Shown here one piece after another: positions 7,749 through 16,487 of a stretch of DNA of 32,831 nt. Position 1 is the stretch's first letter. Every line of letters starts with the position of its first letter. The position numbers were made by a program, and so were the translations under genes. Source of the DNA: Fuerstiella sp. Lineage in GTDB: Bacteria > Planctomycetota > Planctomycetia > Planctomycetales > Planctomycetaceae. The notes under the pieces were generated by a model. That model made no database searches, had not been told where the DNA came from, and saw only the letters and a program-made list of their open reading frames with translations. The stretch spans positions 1 through 32,831 of the forward strand of contig JAPYTO010000051.1 in NCBI GenBank assembly GCA_029941865.1, in the 5' to 3' direction.

Positions 7749-10700
7749 ATGCTTAACGCCATTATCCGATTTTCACTCCGTTACCGCATGCTGGTCCTGG
7801 TGATCAGCATGGTGATGTTGGTGTACGGTTCCTATCTGGCGACACAGATGCCGATCGATGTCTTTCCGGACCTCGACCGCCCTCGTGTCATCATCATCAC
7901 GGAATGTCCCGGCCTCGCGACCGAAGAAGTCGAAACGCTGGTAACGCAACCGATTGAAATCGCTCTACTGGGTGCCAGTGGTGTGCAGGCCGTTCGCAGT
8001 CAGTCGACAGCCGGTTTGAACGTCATCTACATCGAGTTTGATTGGAACACCGAAATTCGGGCCGCTCGACAAACTGTGCAGGAGCGATTGATAACACTCG
8101 GCGGAATACTGCCGGAAGGCATTCTGCCACAAATGACGCCGCCAGCTTCGATCATGGGGCAGATCGTTGTTGCAGGGATCTACCGTCAACAGGGGCCGAA
8201 CGATGGAGAGTTATATCCCATTGGTAAAACGGGCCTGATCGCCGAACTCGTTCCGAGCGGCGACTCACAACCGGCGATTCACGTCTGGCGACCGGTGGAG
8301 CGCAACCACGTCAGAACGTGGGAGGCGGTTCCTGCGAAAGACGCGAGTTGGAAAACACCGACCCGAAGTGATGATCTCTTCCAGACCGAAGAATGGCCTG
8401 AAGCGACTATCACAATTGACGGCACACAGCATACGGTGGAATTTCCATCAGAAGCGTCTCGCCAACTGTCGCTGCGAACCACGTCCGACTGGATCATTCG
8501 GCCACGAATCCTGAAGGTGACGGGCGTTGCAGAAGCCTTCATCCTGGGCGGCGATAAGAAACAGTATCAGGTACGGATCGATCCGGCAGCGTTGCTGGAA
8601 TACGACGTCACATTGCAGCAGGTCGAACAAGCCCTCAAAGAAAGCAATATCAACACCAGTGGCGGCTTCGCGGTCAAAGGCGAAACGGAACGCCCCATTC
8701 GTATTCTCGGGCGACTGGGACCGGAACCGAGGCGCGTTCTGCACGACTTACGACAGATCCCGGTGAAAGCCAATAAGAAACGATCTGTCTTGCTGGGACA
8801 GGTGGCCAGGGTGGTCGAAGGCGCGGAATTCAAACGTGGCGACGGGAGCATCAGCGGTCGTCCTGGCGTTGTGTTCACAGTCGTCAAGCAGCCGCATGTG
8901 GATACGCGTGATTTGACTGAACGACTGGAAACCGCGTTTGCAGAATCCGAAGAATCACTGACAGCAGATATTGTCATCAACTCGCAGTTGTTTCAGCTTC
9001 GCAACTTTATCGATCGCGGTATTTCTAACGTCGGTGAAGCACTTGTGATTGGTGCCGTGCTGGTCATCATTATTCTGTTCCTGTTCCTCCTTAACTTTCG
9101 CACGACATTCATCACGCTCACCGCGATTCCACTGTCGCTGGTAATTACAACGCTCGTGTTTCGATTGATCGGCCATCTTTCAGGCACGGAACTTTCCATC
9201 AACGTGATGACGTTGGGCGGACTGGCCGTCGCGATGGGAGAGCTCGTCGATGATGCCATCGTTGACGTGGAAAACATCTTTCGGCGACTGAAGGAAAACA
9301 ATGCTCTCGAAGCGCCTCGGCCTGCAATACAGGTTGTCTACGAAGCGAGCAACGAGATTCGCAGTGCGATCGTGTTCGGTACCGTCGTCGTGATTCTTGT
9401 CTTTCTGCCGCTATTCGCACTTTCCGGTGTTGAAGGCCGATTGTTCACGCCGCTGGGTGTGGCCTACATCATTTCGATTCTGGCGTCGTTGTTCGTTTCA
9501 TTGACCGTGACGCCGGTCCTTTCGTTCTACCTGTTGCCTCAATCCAAAGCCGCCCATGCTGAGAAAGAAGGGATTCTGCTGCAGTCCATGAAATGGATGG
9601 TCACTTACCTGATCCGCCTGAGCCTGGCACAACCGGCTCTGTTGTTGTTGCTGACGTGGGTCGCCGTTGGGTTTGCGGGCTGGCAGATGGCTCATCTTGG
9701 CAGAAACTTTCTGCCGGAATTTGACGAAGGCAGTGTGCAGATCAACCTTACGCTGCCGCCGGGGTCGTCACTGAATGCGTCGAATCAAACGTCCGGTCTG
9801 ATCGATCAAAAGCTGCGAGAGATGCAGAAGTCCGAGAAGAATCCGGACGGTGCCATCCTGCATTTCGTGCGACGCACAGGGCGAGCGGAAATGGACGAAC
9901 ACGCATCGCCCGTCAACGCGGGTGAATACATCCTGAGCATGAATCCGGACAGTCGGCATCGTCGTGAAGATATATTGAAACAACTGCTCGATGAGCTGGG
10001 AGAAGAGGTCCCCGGAGTTGATATCGAAGTCGAACAGCCGTTGGCTCACCTGATCAGTCACATGGTGTCCGGTGTGTACGCTCAGATTGCCATCAAAATT
10101 CACGGTGACGATCTCAACACGCTTCAGCAGTTGTCCGAACAGGTCAAATCGACAGTGCAGAACATTGACGGCATCACCCCGCCAGTGATTGAGCCAATTC
10201 GCCAGACCGAAGAACTGCATATTCAACTTCGCACTGGTGACCTTGCTTTTCATGGAGTCACGCGGGCCTACGTCGCTAACGTTGTGCAAACGGCACTTCA
10301 GGGCGAGGTCGTTTCGCAGGTGCTGGAAGGCCAACGTCGATTCGATTTACTGGTTCGGCTGGAAGAAGACTATCGCACCGATTACGCCAATCTCGGTCGG
10401 TTGAGAATCGACCTGCCCAATGATCGAGGACAGATAGAACTTCGCGAACTGGCGGACATCGGCCCGGGAACCGGTCCAAACGCGGTCAATCGCGAGAACG
10501 CTCGGCGTCGCATGGTGATTCGCTGTAACACACAGGACCGCGACCTTGCGAGTGCTGTGAAAGAGATCAGGCAACGTGTCGACAGCCAAATCAGTCTGCC
10601 GGCAGGCTACTTCATCGAATACGGCGGTCAGTTTAAAAGCCAACAGCGAGCGACCCGAACCATCGTCGTGCTGGCGAGCGTCTCCATCGTCGGTATGTTC

Positions 10701-11201
10701 GTCGTACTGATGTTGCTGTTTCCATCCGTCCGCGTTGTACTGCAGATTCTGAATGCTCTTCCGACGGCGTTTATCGGGGGCGTACTGGCGTTAGTGATCA
10801 CGAACCAAACGCTCACGGTCGCCAGTCTCGTCGGGTTCATCTCATTGGGAGGAATCGCTGTCCGAAACGGCATTCTGCTGGTGACTCACTACTTTCATCT
10901 GATGAGGGAAGAAGGCGAAGAATTTGGTCACGAAATGATTCTGCGTGGAAGCCTCGAACGGCTCGCTCCGGTACTGATGACAGCTTTCACCGCTGGATTT
11001 GGACTGTTGCCGCTTGTTTTGGGCGGACAGGAACCAGGCAGGGAAATCCTCTATCCGGTCGCCACGGTGATTCTCGGTGGACTGATCACATCGACGTTTT
11101 GCGAGTTCCTGATTCACCCCGGAATCTTCTGGCGATTCAGCGGTAAGGACGCCCCAAGACTCACGCAAATCGAAGAACCAGGAGAACACATCGACCCGTA
11201 A
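7749..11201 (+). CDS. CzcA/CusA-like heavy-metal efflux RND pump
   Basis: 1,150 residues starting MLNAIIRFSLRYR, the usual N-terminus of heavy-metal RND pumps; the ATG follows a GAGG site that overlaps the previous stop. Two repeats of membrane and porter domains are visible. The proton-relay helix reads ELVDDAIVDVEN near residues 498-509, with the Asp and Glu positions typical of this family. Function: proton-driven export of a metal cation (Cu/Ag or Zn/Co/Cd type) from periplasm or cytoplasm through a tripartite channel. Unusual: about 90 residues (roughly 147-238, including WRPVERNHVRTWE) are inserted in the first porter domain before TSDWIIRPRILKVTGVAEA, where CzcA and CusA are short; this explains the length against about 1,040-1,070 usual. 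Metal specificity cannot be read from sequence. Confidence 0.92.
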   Translation: MLNAIIRFSLRYRMLVLVISMVMLVYGSYLATQMPIDVFPDLDRPRVIIITECPGLATEEVETLVTQPIEIALLGASGVQAVRSQSTAGLNVIYIEFDWNTEIRAARQTVQERLITLGGILPEGILPQMTPPASIMGQIVVAGIYRQQGPNDGELYPIGKTGLIAELVPSGDSQPAIHVWRPVERNHVRTWEAVPAKDASWKTPTRSDDLFQTEEWPEATITIDGTQHTVEFPSEASRQLSLRTTSDWIIRPRILKVTGVAEAFILGGDKKQYQVRIDPAALLEYDVTLQQVEQALKESNINTSGGFAVKGETERPIRILGRLGPEPRRVLHDLRQIPVKANKKRSVLLGQVARVVEGAEFKRGDGSISGRPGVVFTVVKQPHVDTRDLTERLETAFAESEESLTADIVINSQLFQLRNFIDRGISNVGEALVIGAVLVIIILFLFLLNFRTTFITLTAIPLSLVITTLVFRLIGHLSGTELSINVMTLGGLAVAMGELVDDAIVDVENIFRRLKENNALEAPRPAIQVVYEASNEIRSAIVFGTVVVILVFLPLFALSGVEGRLFTPLGVAYIISILASLFVSLTVTPVLSFYLLPQSKAAHAEKEGILLQSMKWMVTYLIRLSLAQPALLLLLTWVAVGFAGWQMAHLGRNFLPEFDEGSVQINLTLPPGSSLNASNQTSGLIDQKLREMQKSEKNPDGAILHFVRRTGRAEMDEHASPVNAGEYILSMNPDSRHRREDILKQLLDELGEEVPGVDIEVEQPLAHLISHMVSGVYAQIAIKIHGDDLNTLQQLSEQVKSTVQNIDGITPPVIEPIRQTEELHIQLRTGDLAFHGVTRAYVANVVQTALQGEVVSQVLEGQRRFDLLVRLEEDYRTDYANLGRLRIDLPNDRGQIELRELADIGPGTGPNAVNRENARRRMVIRCNTQDRDLASAVKEIRQRVDSQISLPAGYFIEYGGQFKSQQRATRTIVVLASVSIVGMFVVLMLLFPSVRVVLQILNALPTAFIGGVLALVITNQTLTVASLVGFISLGGIAVRNGILLVTHYFHLMREEGEEFGHEMILRGSLERLAPVLMTAFTAGFGLLPLVLGGQEPGREILYPVATVILGGLITSTFCEFLIHPGIFWRFSGKDAPRLTQIEEPGEHIDP

Positions 11202-11311
11202 GCTGACTCTGTTTGCATCGTCGTCAACTCAGTACGCAGTTGGCACAAGTACCCATCACGTCCAGGCAACGTTACGCGGACAACAACACTTTTATGGCAA
11301 AGGAATTTCCA

Positions 11312-12205
11312 ATGAAAACCTCTCACTGCACTCTCTCGTCAGTCGCAACACTACTGTCGATTTCACTCATGGTCGGTTGTGGAGATAAGACAGCAGAGCA
11401 ACCCGCTCAACAATCGGGAACATCATCGACATCGGAATCAGATCACGGTCACCCGCACGAAGGCGAAGGCAGCCACGGTCACGGAGCCGGTCCGCACGAC
11501 GGAACGCTCGCCGACTGGGGTGGGGGCAGGTATCACGTTGAGTTCACGGTCGATCATGACAGGAAAGAAGCGACCGTTTACGTTCTCGGCAGCGATGAAA
11601 AGACACCCGAACCGGTCACGGCAGAGAAACTTCTGCTGACGATCACCCAGCCTCAACTACAAACGGACCTTCTACCTGTGCCACTGGATGGCGAGTCGGA
11701 CGGCAAGTCATCCCGCTTCGTCGGAACGCACGACGGCCTTGCTACTGTCATGGAATACGAAGGCATCATCAGTGCCGAAGTCGATGGCACTCCCTACGCC
11801 GGCAACTTCAAAGAGGAAGCCCACGGTCATTCACACGGAGAAGACGACGCATTGGTCTGGGAAGGAGAACCCGAAGAACACGCGGACTTCGTCATCAAAC
11901 TCGGCCATCACGGCAAGCATTTGCACGCTGGTGAAGAAGTCGAACCCGCTGTTTCCATCACACGCGATGGCAAAGCTGTCAGCGATGCAAAAGTCTTCAA
12001 CGCCCTGTTTAGTGAGGACGGCAAGACAGAACTGGCCAAAGAAGTTGCCACCGTCTACGAGCCAACCACAAATGAAGAACCCGCCCACTATGCTCAGGGA
12101 GGATTGGCGATTCCAAAGGGTGTCACAAAAGTGGTATTGCGATTCCGCATTGTCCCTTCTGGTGCTGACGCTGTGACGTTCGACGTGCCCATCACCGTGG
12201 AGTAG
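11312..12205 (+). CDS. His-rich lipoprotein of the metal-efflux locus
   Basis: 297 residues. The start at 11312 follows an AGGA site; an ATG at 11294 would add six residues before the signal peptide. A lipoprotein signal ends in LMVGC with Cys 23 as the likely lipidated residue, though Met at the -3 position is not the usual Leu. After the Cys there is a linker, a His cluster (DHGHPHEGEGSHGHG), then a beta-rich domain (PHDGTLADWGGGRYHVEF), a second His cluster (AHGHSHGEDD) and a C-terminal beta-sandwich-like domain. It follows the RND pump by 110 nt and probably closes the operon. Likely role: periplasmic metal binding or delivery to the pump; this is inference from composition and position. 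Confidence 0.75.
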   Translation: MKTSHCTLSSVATLLSISLMVGCGDKTAEQPAQQSGTSSTSESDHGHPHEGEGSHGHGAGPHDGTLADWGGGRYHVEFTVDHDRKEATVYVLGSDEKTPEPVTAEKLLLTITQPQLQTDLLPVPLDGESDGKSSRFVGTHDGLATVMEYEGIISAEVDGTPYAGNFKEEAHGHSHGEDDALVWEGEPEEHADFVIKLGHHGKHLHAGEEVEPAVSITRDGKAVSDAKVFNALFSEDGKTELAKEVATVYEPTTNEEPAHYAQGGLAIPKGVTKVVLRFRIVPSGADAVTFDVPITVE

Positions 12206-12246
12206 TTCAAACTCAACAAACGAATCGTTCTCCAACGCACCGTGCG

Positions 12247-12336
12247 AACGTCCTTGCCCTTGATCGGTTGCCCTGCTTCATCCCAAAGTCTGGCTCGCCT
12301 GCCATCAATGGTTGCGTACCAGCAATCATCAAATTT
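12247..12336 (-). pseudogene. Possible integrase N-terminal fragment
   Basis: On the minus strand about 30 codons read KFDDCWYATIDGRRARLWDE, followed by AGQPIKGKD. This resembles the N-terminal 'W-x-hydrophobic-x-x-DGR-x-x-x-L' segment of tyrosine-recombinase-type integrases common in planctomycetes. Nothing recombinase-like follows, so if real it is a scrap. The stretch 12206-12522 otherwise contains no gene I can recognise. The assignment is from pattern memory only. Confidence 0.2.
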
Positions 12337-12522
12337 GCGATGACATGCCGTGCCATGCGCTTGTCGTTTCCTGTCTCGTACCATTGGCTGGAATCCTCCA
12401 GTGTTGTGTCTGGTTGCAGACCGGCCCTCTGGCCTTTTTTACGTAGAGACCATGGGCACCCGTCCACGTTCGCCTCTCGTGCTATTGAGTCGATGGCGAT
12501 TGAGATTTGATCGCGTCCTCAT

Positions 12523-12969
12523 GTGGCGAGATTCGTTTCCGGTCAGGGGATACGACCGGGACTCATACCGATTGGTGCGTTGGGCATCACGGTGTTCTTT
12601 ATCCTGTTGGGGACAGTGCCGGCAACTCTCCCTGATCTGAAGCCAATGTGGCGAGTTCTCTTCAGTTCCCACTCCGGACTGATCCTGGGGGCGGGATTCT
12701 CTGCCGGGTTCTACATCATTCCTTTGCAGGCACTTCTGCAGCAACTTTCTCCCAGGTCAGAGCGAGGCCGGTTTCTGGGGACAGCAAACGCGATTTCTTT
12801 TGCCTTTCTGACCGCCTCTGCAGTGCTCTATCGAATCATTCGTCCGGCGTTTACTGAACATCCGAAAAAAATATTTTTGGTGTGTGCCGGGCTGATGGCA
12901 GCCGGAATCGTGTTTTTTCTGGTGGGATCCAGAGCCAAAGGGCTCACGCTGAAACCTGTCACAAACTGA
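12523..12969 (+). pseudogene. C-terminal fragment of an MFS transporter
   Basis: 148 codons, of which the part from about 12535 reads as the last four or so membrane helices of a major facilitator (IRPGLIPIGALGITVFFIL; AGFYIIPLQALLQQLSP; RGRFLGTANAISFAFLTAS; IFLVCAGLMAAGIVFFLVG). The loop RSERGRFLGTANA and the overall pattern recall LplT-like lysophospholipid transporters. A complete transporter has 400 or more residues with twelve helices; the first eight are absent and the upstream 300 nt are not MFS-like. The GTG at the start is only the first available codon and not a convincing gene start. Interpreted as a 5'-deleted remnant. Confidence 0.65.
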
Positions 12970-13076
12970 TGACGTGTCATGGAACGACAGATGCCGGCGA
13001 TTGTGCATCAGGCGACTACAGACAGGCGGCGATTCACTCGGCTGCCGATATTGTCTCGTGAGGCAAGGCAACTGCA

Positions 13077-14315
13077 CTACTTCAGCAGTTCGATCATGCC
13101 TTCACCGAAGGCGGTGCCGATCTGCGCGAAACACCATGGACTTCCGTAGTAGTGATACGGTCGGTCATTGCCGAACTGTCGCCATTTGTCCACGTCTTTG
13201 CTCCAGCTGCCGGGCCCGGTGTAAATGGCATGTGCTTCCATGTCCCAGAATTTATCTGTCTTTATGCACACGGCATTTCCTTTGAATTCCGGGAATTCGG
13301 GCACAGCGGCCTGAGCTTTCTTGATGTAGTCACGCGGCGAACCGTCTTTGTCAGCTTTCATTCCGTCGTGCCCCATTTGACCGATGATAAAGCGCATTTT
13401 CGGAGCGTTGAATTCTTTGCGGACGTCTCGGATAAAGTTGGCCATGTTTGCTTCGTATGTGAGCCAGCGATCCTGGTACTGGTCGTTCCAACCCTGAAAC
13501 CAGACGAAGCCCATCATTTCGTAACCCTGGTTTTTGTCGGCTGGAAAACGGTCACCAAGCCCCGCCAGACATTCGTGGACTTCTTTGACCATGTTGCGGT
13601 AGTCTTTTCCGAACTGGTCCTTGTATTGTTCAGCCGTAACCAGCTCGCGAGGCTTGAATGTTCGCAGACGCTTCTTCTTATCAGATGTTTTGTTCTGCTC
13701 CGTAACCCGCTTGTTGTACGTTTCGATCTTTGCCGGCTCTGCTGCGTTCCACGCTTCGGTTTCGGCGTTCTGCGCAGCGGCCTGTGCGGCGTAGGCTTCG
13801 TCGCTGAGCAGTGACGATGGCGGCAGGAATCCTCGGGCCAATGCTCTGCCGCCCCACGACGTCTTGATGATCAGAACCTGTTCGTCGTAGTGATTTCCCA
13901 TCACATGCCCAAAGTTGAACTCCGGACCAAAGCCCTCGTTCGGGGCACCGTAGCCCACCGTCAGATCTCCGTGCATGCCAAGATAGTTGATCCACACGTC
14001 ATGACGAGTACTCCACAGGTATGTGGGTGTGCTGCGGTTGTCATCGGGGTTCGTCGTTTCTTTGACGGACTTTGTAAAGGCGTCGTAATCGCCGTCCTTG
14101 ATAAAGTGTGTGTATCGCTCGCGGTATTCTTTCTGCGTGATCTGCCAGGCCAGCGGCCCGGGGAAACCTCGGCCCTCCATATTGGATTGGCCAGCCAGGA
14201 TAAACACTTTGACTTTTCCGCTGTGGGTTGATGCTGCGAATTCGGGGTTGTCAGCCATTGCATGCAGTGGACTGACAGTAACCAGGCACAGCAGCAGAAA
14301 TCTGTTTACCGTCAT
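13077..14315 (-). CDS. Secreted sialate O-acetylesterase-like carbohydrate esterase
   Basis: 412 residues with an N-terminal signal peptide (about 1-21). The SGNH-type nucleophile block FILAGQSNMEGRG has the candidate catalytic Ser at residue 44, as in the SASA (DUF303) family. Further conserved elements: YGAPNEGFGPEFNFGH, IIKTSWGGRALA, GFVWFQGWND and a C-terminal YHYYGS, the likely catalytic His region. A Lys/Glu-rich charged insert (about residues 180-225) interrupts the domain. The enzyme should act outside the cytoplasm on acetylated glycans. A GGAGAA ribosome site precedes the ATG. No operon partner: it is convergent with the MFS scrap and divergent from the zinc-ribbon gene. Confidence 0.85.
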   Translation of the reverse strand: MTVNRFLLLCLVTVSPLHAMADNPEFAASTHSGKVKVFILAGQSNMEGRGFPGPLAWQITQKEYRERYTHFIKDGDYDAFTKSVKETTNPDDNRSTPTYLWSTRHDVWINYLGMHGDLTVGYGAPNEGFGPEFNFGHVMGNHYDEQVLIIKTSWGGRALARGFLPPSSLLSDEAYAAQAAAQNAETEAWNAAEPAKIETYNKRVTEQNKTSDKKKRLRTFKPRELVTAEQYKDQFGKDYRNMVKEVHECLAGLGDRFPADKNQGYEMMGFVWFQGWNDQYQDRWLTYEANMANFIRDVRKEFNAPKMRFIIGQMGHDGMKADKDGSPRDYIKKAQAAVPEFPEFKGNAVCIKTDKFWDMEAHAIYTGPGSWSKDVDKWRQFGNDRPYHYYGSPWCFAQIGTAFGEGMIELLK

Positions 14316-14482
14316 CGAGTTCTCCGTGAATCTTCAACCGAAAATCATGGTGTGGGCAGGACCAGACAAAGTCGGATGAGGATTCTCGTCAAACTGGTGA
14401 CGAATCGCCACCAAGGCAGTGTCGGGTGCGTCAGCTTCCGTGCCTTCGAATGACAACGAACGAGACCCAACAGGCAGGAAAC

Positions 14483-14498
14483 GCAGGCTGACGCCTGC
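14483..14498. repeat. Short GC-rich hairpin in the 14316-14682 gap
   Basis: GCAGGC and its reverse complement flank a 4-nt loop. It sits in the 367-nt gap between the divergent esterase and zinc-ribbon genes, where promoters for both must lie. Surrounding sequence is GC-skewed and resembles the small intergenic palindromes elsewhere in this window. Nothing else recognisable is in the gap. Confidence 0.3.
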
Positions 14499-14682
14499 GG
14501 CTCGCCAGGCAGATGTCAAATTGACTTGATAGCCAATCAGCATAATTTGAACTTCTGAGGAGCCTTGCAAAACATTCAGAGTATAATTTTGTTTCCACGC
14601 GGTGAAGAGCCGGAGGATCGGGACCGCAGTTGCCGGGGAAGCTTTGTCGTGCGCTCTGCCGATCTTCCACGGGAGACAGAAC

Positions 14683-14811
14683 ATGGCGGCAAAGAAATGC
14701 AAATGCGGCGCAGATCTTGTGCTGGAAACGGACAAGGTCCGAGGGAAGTGTCACCGGTGCGTCAGGAAAGACAATCCGAGAGGACCAAAGGAACAGAAAC
14801 CGAAGACGTAA
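14683..14811 (+). CDS. 42-residue zinc-ribbon-like protein
   Basis: A short frame of 42 residues with ATG at 14683, seven nt after a GGGAGA ribosome site. Four cysteines at 6, 8, 23 and 26 (KCKCG... and KCHRC) form a plausible zinc-binding knuckle, and the tail is strongly basic and ends KEQKPKT. It is too small to carry a catalytic domain; a nucleic-acid or protein-binding role is possible. In-frame codons exist upstream to 14602 but they lack a ribosome site and look non-coding. The gene is isolated: 225 nt separate it from the Tat-signal gene downstream. No family name can be given with confidence. Confidence 0.6.
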   Translation: MAAKKCKCGADLVLETDKVRGKCHRCVRKDNPRGPKEQKPKT

Positions 14812-15036
14812 ACACACGGAATCGACTATGCGAGGGTGCTGGTTGCGGGACAACAACGCGGCAGATCACTATGCTGATCAGTCTGCGTACAAGTTCTGAA
14901 CTTTTGAACCTGCCTTCACTCTCGTCATCGCACAACCGCCGCCGTGGCTACGGCTTTCTGCGCGACTCGCATGCCATCTTCGGATGCCTGTCCTGGTTGC
15001 GTGAACTGCGCGGGAGTAACTTCCAGGAGCCGTGTG

Positions 15037-16311
15037 ATGCTGTCACGTCGAGATTTTCTGGCCACTTCCTCCGCACTGGCCACTGCTGCCATGATGCCTT
15101 TTGCAGCACCCGCTGCTGTGCCATCATTTGCTCGAAAAAAAGTCGCCTTCCTCGGTACGGTTGTCTCTCAGCATTCGCATGCACAACACTTCCTGGATCG
15201 CCTGACGGAAGGCTACACATGGAAGGGCACCTGGCAGTCTCCTCGAGTTGATGTCGCATCTGTCTATATTGACCAGTTTCCCGATTCCGACCTTGGCCGG
15301 GAGCGGATCAAGCGTCATGGCCTGAAACAGTTCGACAGCATTCGTGACGCACTGACGTTGGGTGGAGCATCACTGGCTGTGGACGGCGTTGTCATCATCG
15401 GCGAACATGGAAAGTATGAAAAGACAGACAAGGGGCAGACTCGATATCCGCGATATAAATGGTTCAAGGAAGTTGTTCGTGTCTTTGAAGACAGCGGACG
15501 CTCCGTGCCGGTGTTCAACGACAAACATCTTTCGACAGACTGGAAAGAATCGGCCGAAATGGTGGCCGATTCGCATCGACTGGGCTTCCCGTTTCTGGCG
15601 GGCTCATCATTGCCTGTGACACGACGACACCCGTCAATCGATCTGCCCTATGGTGCCGATCTGAAGGAGAGTGTCTGCGTTGCTTACGGCGGAGTCGACA
15701 GTTACGACTTTCATGCCTACGAAACGGCTCAGTGTATGTCAGAGCGACGTCGTGGGGGAGAAGTCGGGATCAGTGGTGTACATGCATTAAAAGGCGATCG
15801 CCTGTGGTCCATGATGGAATCGGACGACCGCGGAATCACTCGTGATCTGTTTGTGGCGGCATTGACGCGAAGCCACAACCTGCCGGTCGAAGGTGGTTTT
15901 CCAACGGGTAAGGTCACTTATGCATGGGCAAAAAAAACAATGCCCGAAACAACCGGCTTCTTTGTACAGCACCGCGACGGATTTCGCACAACGGTGTTTC
16001 TGACGAGGATCCAGGATTTCAACTACGCGGGTTACATCGGATCAACCAACGAAATCGTATCCTGCCAGATGTACCTGCCCATGCCCGGACATGGTTCCAC
16101 GACCGCCGATTTTTTCAACCCGCTGACTCGGCATATCGAAGACATGGTGCTGACCGGAGAATCGCCGTACCCTGCTGAACGAACTTTGCTGACCAGTGGC
16201 ATGGTGATCGGAGGAGTTGAGTCGCTACATGCCGGACAGGTACCTTTTAAATCTCCGGAAATGGCCGTGAAGTACTCCGTCTCTGACGCATCCACCTATT
16301 GGCGGGACTAG
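15037..16311 (+). CDS. Tat-exported protein of unknown function
   Basis: 424 residues starting MLSRRDFLATSSALATAA, a clear twin-arginine signal (Arg 4-5) followed by a hydrophobic Ala-rich segment, so it should be folded in the cytoplasm and exported. An AGGAG site lies 7 nt before the ATG at 15037. The mature part begins with a beta strand KKVAFLGTVVSQHSHAQHF and has features of a nucleotide- or sugar-binding Rossmann-like fold (DGVVIIGEHGKY; VPVFNDKHLS), but no catalytic signature I can name. Later stretches include GVDSYDFHAYE and a His/Gly-rich PMPGHGSTTADFF. I do not recognise the function. It is transcribed toward the minus-strand kinase remnant. Confidence 0.8.
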   Translation: MLSRRDFLATSSALATAAMMPFAAPAAVPSFARKKVAFLGTVVSQHSHAQHFLDRLTEGYTWKGTWQSPRVDVASVYIDQFPDSDLGRERIKRHGLKQFDSIRDALTLGGASLAVDGVVIIGEHGKYEKTDKGQTRYPRYKWFKEVVRVFEDSGRSVPVFNDKHLSTDWKESAEMVADSHRLGFPFLAGSSLPVTRRHPSIDLPYGADLKESVCVAYGGVDSYDFHAYETAQCMSERRRGGEVGISGVHALKGDRLWSMMESDDRGITRDLFVAALTRSHNLPVEGGFPTGKVTYAWAKKTMPETTGFFVQHRDGFRTTVFLTRIQDFNYAGYIGSTNEIVSCQMYLPMPGHGSTTADFFNPLTRHIEDMVLTGESPYPAERTLLTSGMVIGGVESLHAGQVPFKSPEMAVKYSVSDASTYWRD

Positions 16312-16345
16312 AGCAGCGTCCACATTAAGTTTAATAATGCTGACG

Positions 16346-16413
16346 GTAGCGGAAGTCGCCGGGACTTTCGGCGTTTCCCCTCGTTTACCGAAACTCTTGG
16401 CGAGTTCCGCTAC
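16346..16413. repeat. REP-like palindrome between convergent genes
   Basis: Arms of 26 nt at 16346-16371 and 16388-16413 are inverted copies with 22 of 26 matches and a 16-nt loop. It lies 34 nt after the Tat-signal gene and before the end of the minus-strand kinase remnant, so it could act as a bidirectional transcription stop. It belongs to a different sequence type from the palindromes at 60 and 5005. Confidence 0.6.
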
Positions 16414-16487
16414 TAGTTAACTCTACATGGACAGACCACCACGGCTCTTTAGGCGGAGACATACTCACCCACGATTCCAATCTCGGT

